A stretch of 17,772 nt of DNA from Pseudomonadota bacterium (GTDB lineage: Bacteria > Pseudomonadota > Gammaproteobacteria > Burkholderiales > Burkholderiaceae_B), in assembly GCA_023437255.1 (NCBI GenBank), contig JAEZGR010000115.1, positions 1 to 17,772 of the forward strand, read 5' to 3'. Below are positions 14,397 through 17,772 of the stretch, one piece after another. The notes under the pieces were generated by a model. It saw nothing but the letters and a program-made list of their open reading frames with translations, did not search any database and had not been told where the DNA came from. Both the position numbers and the translations under genes were made by a program. Every line of letters begins with the position of its first letter. Position 1 is the first letter of the stretch.

Positions 14397-17300
14397 TCAG
14401 CGCTGCATCGCTGCCCACGCCTTCTGCAGGCGCTTCACGGAAACCGGCGCGGGAGTGCGCAGCTCCTGGGCGAACAGCGCCACGCGCAGCTCTTCCAGCA
14501 TCCAGCGAAAGTCCTCGAGCTGGGTGTCGTGTGCCCCCTTGAGCGCTGCCACGGCACGTTGATATTGCACCAGCAGCGGCGCCATCTCGGCCATGTTGCG
14601 CGCATCGCGGGCCGGATCGGCGCGCAGCTTGTCGATGCGTACCTGGGCGGCCTTCAGATAGCGGGGGAAATGCGTGAGCCGGTCATACGGCGTATCGCGC
14701 ACGAAATGGCGGGTGATCAACGCTGACTGCTGCTTCTGCAGATCGGCATAGGCTGCAGCATGCGGTTTGGCCTGCGGCAGCTTCTTCGTGAGCGCCGCCC
14801 ATTCGGCCAGAATCGTTCCCGACAGACGTGCAATCTCCTGAACGATGAGCCCGAGGCGATTGCGTCCCTCTTCCTTGCGTGCCTCGAAACTCGCCTGATC
14901 ATGCGGCCAAGGGTCGCCCAGAAAGGCCTGGGCAATGCCGCAGTCAATGATCTGGTCGCGCAGGTCTTCCTGTGTGCCCAGGCTCATGTACAGCATGCTC
15001 ATGCGCGTGAGGTCGGGGATGTTCTTTTCCAGGAACTTGACCTGATCACGCAAACCCAGCCTGAACAGACGACAGAGGCCCATGCGATGGTGCTGCCGGG
15101 CTTCGATAGGATCGTCGAACACGTCGAGCTCACAGTGCGTTCCCGCATCGACGAGCGCCGGGTACCCAATGAACGACTGACCCTTGCGGTGGATCTCCAT
15201 GATTTCCGGCAACTCGCCGAAGCTCCAGTCGACCAGGTTCTCGTGAGCCAGCGCCTGCGCCACCTCGCGATCGCTGCCAGCCACCTTCTGAAACGAGGCC
15301 TGGGCCTCGCGCCCGTGTTCGGCCTTGAGCTGATCGAGATTGCGTCCGCCCGAAAGCATGCGGCCGTGCTCGTCGACCACCTTGAAATTCATGAACAGGT
15401 GAGCGGGCAGGGTTTCGGGCTTGAAATCGGTGCGTTGCGGCCTGACCTTCACCTGCTGCCACATGTCCTGGGCAATGGCGTCCAGCAGTCCTATGCCCGG
15501 GTCGGTGGCCTGATCGAACCAGCGATCGACAAAACCCGCCGCGTAATCGGGCAGCGGAACGCAATGCCGGCGCAGCTTCTGTGGCAGCGAACGCAACAGC
15601 AGATGGACCTTTTCCTTCAGCATGCCGGGCACGAGCCACTCGCAGCGCATCGGGTCGATGCGATTCAGGGCGAATAGAGGCACGCTCAGCGTGACGCCAT
15701 CGCGTACGGACCCTGGCTCGAAATGGTAGTCGAGTGCCATCTCGACCCCCTGCCAGTTCACCTTGCGAGGGAATACATCGGTAGTAATGCCGGCCGCGTC
15801 ATGCCGCATGAGCTCGTCGCGGCTGAGTTCGAGCCCCTTCGCGGTTTCGGCGTCGAGTCCCTTGTACCAGCGCTCGAGCGTGGCGGTCTGACAGACATCG
15901 GCAGGAATGCGTGCATCGTAGAAGGCATGGATGAGCGCATCGTCCACCAGAATATCGGGGCGGCGCGTCTGATGTTCCAGTTTTTCGATCGACGCAATCA
16001 GGCGTCTGTTGTGGTGCAGGAATGGCAATGTGCTGTTGATCTCCGCCGGCACCAGCGCATCGCGAATGAAGATCTCGCGTGCCTGCTTCGGGTCGACGCG
16101 CCCGAAGTGCACCCGCCGGCCGGCGTACACCGGCAGCCCGTAAAGCGTGGCCCGTTCATTGGCGACCACCTGGCCGGTCTTCTTTTCCCAACGTGGATCC
16201 GACCAAGCCCTGCGCAGCAGGTGTGCCCCGGCCCGCTCGACCCAGCGCGGATCGATGCGTGCAATGCAGCGGGCATACAAACGCGTGGTTTCGACCAGTT
16301 CTCCGGCCATGATCCAGCGGCCCGCCTTCTTGCCGAGCGTGGAGCCCGGGTGAATGTAAAAGCGGATCTCGCGTGCACCCTGATAGGCGCCGCCCTCTTC
16401 CGACTTCAGGCCGATATTGCCCAGCAGACCGGCCAGCAACGCCATGTGCAGCTGTTCGTAGGTCGCTTCACTCTCATTCAGGCGCCACCCCTGTTCGCCC
16501 ACCAGCGCGGCCAGCTGACTGTGCACGTCGCGCCATTCGCGCAGGCGCAAAGGCGACAGAAAATTCTGCCGCAGCAGCGCCACGAGCTTGCGCTGGGACG
16601 CCTTGTGCGCCACCTGCTCAGCATACCAACGCCACAACTTCAGATAAGAAAGAAACTCGGACCGCTCGTCGTTGAACTTGGCGTGCGCCTGATCAGCCGC
16701 TTCGCGCTCCTGCATCGGACGGTCACGCGGATCCTGTACGGACAGAGCCGCGGCGATGATGAGCATTTCGCTCAGACACTGCTGATCACGGGCCGCCAGT
16801 ATCATGCGGCCCACACGCGGATCAACCGGCAGCCGGGCCTGCTCTCGCCCCACGGCGGTAAGGCGATTGTTCTCGTCGAGCGCACCGAGCTCCTGCAACT
16901 GCTGGTAGCCGTCGGCAATGGCCCGACCCGACGGTGCGTCGACGAATGGAAAGGCCTCGATGTCATCGAGCTTGAGCGCCTTCATGCGCAGAATCACGGA
17001 CGCCAGCGACGAGCGCAGCACCTCGGGATCGGTAAAGGCGGGGCGCGCCTTGAAATCGGCCTCGTCGTAAAGCCGTATGCAGACGCCCGGACCCACGCGC
17101 CCGCAACGTCCGGCACGCTGATTGGCGGATGCCTGGCTGATGGGCTCGATGCGCAGCTGCTCAACCTTGTTGCGCCACGAATAGCGTTTCACGCGCGCCA
17201 GGCCGCTATCGACGACGTAACGGATACCCGGAACGGTGAGCGACGTTTCGGCCACGTTCGTGGCCAGCACGATGCGCCGCGTGTTGCCCTGGGGCCGGAA

Positions 17301-17772
17301 GATGCGCTCCTGTTCCGCCTGCGAGAGCCGCGCGTACAGCGGAAGCACCTCCGTTCCCGGCGGGTGGTGCTTGCGCAAGGCCTCGACCGATTCGCGGATC
17401 TCACGCTCGCCCGGAAGGAAAACCAGCACATCGCCAGGACCGTGGCGGGCACATTCGTCGACGCCCTCGACCACCGCATCGATCAGGTCACGCTCCTCGT
17501 CGCGGCTGCTGCTGCGCCCGCCGCCTTCTTCTGCTTCGTCGCGCAGTATGGGTCGGTAACGCACCTCAAGCGGATACAGTCGCCCGGACACCTCGATCAC
17601 GGGTGCGGGGCGATCCTCGGTGCCGAAGTGTCGCGCAAACCTGTCGGCGTCGATGGTGGCGGAAGTGATGATCAGCTTGAGGTCGCGCCGCTTGACGAGC
17701 AGCTGCTTGAGGAAGCCCAACAGAAAATCAATGTTCAGGCTGCGCTCGTGCGCCTCGTCGATGATGATCGTG
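14397..17772 (-). CDS. hrpA: ATP-dependent RNA helicase HrpA (5' end outside window)
   Basis: DEAH-box RNA helicase; E. coli HrpA (about 1300 residues) acts in mRNA processing and has been linked to rescue of stalled, collided ribosomes. The fragment has 1124 residues and starts at helicase motif II, so about the first 180 residues, including Walker A, are missing because of the window edge. Motifs in order are DEAH (codons 17759-17748), motif III TSAT (about 17666 to 17655), VLVFLPGEREIRES (motif IV region), VLATNVAETSLTVPG (motif V) and QRAGRCGRVGPG (motif VI, from about 17120). HA2 and OB-fold regions follow, then the long C-terminal region (DUF3418-type) that separates HrpA from the shorter HrpB. 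An acidic/Gly/Ser-rich loop (about 17540-17500) precedes motif IV. The reading frame is intact to the stop at 14397, and dnaE follows after 49 bases. Confidence 0.96.
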   Translation of the reverse strand, partial: TIIIDEAHERSLNIDFLLGFLKQLLVKRRDLKLIITSATIDADRFARHFGTEDRPAPVIEVSGRLYPLEVRYRPILRDEAEEGGGRSSSRDEERDLIDAVVEGVDECARHGPGDVLVFLPGEREIRESVEALRKHHPPGTEVLPLYARLSQAEQERIFRPQGNTRRIVLATNVAETSLTVPGIRYVVDSGLARVKRYSWRNKVEQLRIEPISQASANQRAGRCGRVGPGVCIRLYDEADFKARPAFTDPEVLRSSLASVILRMKALKLDDIEAFPFVDAPSGRAIADGYQQLQELGALDENNRLTAVGREQARLPVDPRVGRMILAARDQQCLSEMLIIAAALSVQDPRDRPMQEREAADQAHAKFNDERSEFLSYLKLWRWYAEQVAHKASQRKLVALLRQNFLSPLRLREWRDVHSQLAALVGEQGWRLNESEATYEQLHMALLAGLLGNIGLKSEEGGAYQGAREIRFYIHPGSTLGKKAGRWIMAGELVETTRLYARCIARIDPRWVERAGAHLLRRAWSDPRWEKKTGQVVANERATLYGLPVYAGRRVHFGRVDPKQAREIFIRDALVPAEINSTLPFLHHNRRLIASIEKLEHQTRRPDILVDDALIHAFYDARIPADVCQTATLERWYKGLDAETAKGLELSRDELMRHDAAGITTDVFPRKVNWQGVEMALDYHFEPGSVRDGVTLSVPLFALNRIDPMRCEWLVPGMLKEKVHLLLRSLPQKLRRHCVPLPDYAAGFVDRWFDQATDPGIGLLDAIAQDMWQQVKVRPQRTDFKPETLPAHLFMNFKVVDEHGRMLSGGRNLDQLKAEHGREAQASFQKVAGSDREVAQALAHENLVDWSFGELPEIMEIHRKGQSFIGYPALVDAGTHCELDVFDDPIEARQHHRMGLCRLFRLGLRDQVKFLEKNIPDLTRMSMLYMSLGTQEDLRDQIIDCGIAQAFLGDPWPHDQASFEARKEEGRNRLGLIVQEIARLSGTILAEWAALTKKLPQAKPHAAAYADLQKQQSALITRHFVRDTPYDRLTHFPRYLKAAQVRIDKLRADPARDARNMAEMAPLLVQYQRAVAALKGAHDTQLEDFRWMLEELRVALFAQELRTPAPVSVKRLQKAWAAMQR

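Noticed and set aside
13040..14542. 500-codon open frame on the plus strand opposite dnaE
   Set aside because: It is antisense to dnaE, whose polymerase motifs are complete, and its translation (His/Gln/Arg/Gly-rich) shows no domain. Long antisense frames are expected in GC-rich DNA.
1..17772. CRISPR array, insertion sequence, tRNA/rRNA gene, prophage or defence system
   Set aside because: I looked for spaced repeats, transposase-like proteins, terminal inverted repeats and RNA-gene signatures and saw none; nearly every base lies in a recognisable chromosomal gene.

Overview
This window is chromosomal DNA from a Gram-negative, GC-rich bacterium. Gene content and protein style point to Betaproteobacteria, probably Burkholderiales and possibly the Alcaligenaceae (Bordetella/Achromobacter side). 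That placement is inference: it rests on an outer-membrane LPS gene set (msbA, a heptosyltransferase-like GT9 and several core-type glycosyltransferases) lying directly downstream of dnaE and hrpA. I see no mobile elements, tRNA or rRNA genes, CRISPR arrays or phage genes. Coding density is very high, with no gene-free stretch of 300 bases; the largest gap is the 117-base divergent spacer between msbA and the GT9 gene.

Layout. (1) 1-581, plus strand: the 3' part of rng (RNase G), cut by the window edge. (2) 587-2827, minus strand: msbA (lipid A-core flippase) followed by a small orphan lipoprotein; the lipoprotein converges on rng with 5 bases between the stops. (3) 2945-4953, plus strand, divergent from msbA: a tight operon of a GT9 heptosyltransferase-like enzyme, an ElyC/SanA-like DUF218 membrane protein and a small cysteine-cluster protein. 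(4) 4963-17772, minus strand: one long co-directional run. In transcription order it is hrpA (5' end outside the window), dnaE, GT4-C, deacetylase 2, GT2, GT4-B, deacetylase 1, GT4-A. Three junctions here (dnaE/GT4-C, GT4-C/deacetylase 2, deacetylase 2/GT2) are 4-base ATGA stop-start overlaps.

How the genes fit together. The six genes at 4963-10850 look like an LPS core-oligosaccharide cluster. The glycosyltransferases would add sugars to lipid A-core on the cytoplasmic face of the inner membrane. Two CE4 (NodB-type) deacetylases without signal peptides would unmask amino groups on N-acetylated sugars. MsbA would then flip the product. A four-gene core cluster with a deacetylase has been described in Bordetella pertussis; this version appears longer, with a second, sequence-divergent deacetylase and an extra glycosyltransferase. 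The most interesting points are the doubled deacetylases, the start-stop coupling of an LPS gene to dnaE, a GC-rich hairpin in one of the few real gaps of the run, a run of seven T in the GT2 gene that fits a -1 slippery heptamer, and the uncharacterised lipoprotein behind msbA. Most of the window is otherwise ordinary core genome.
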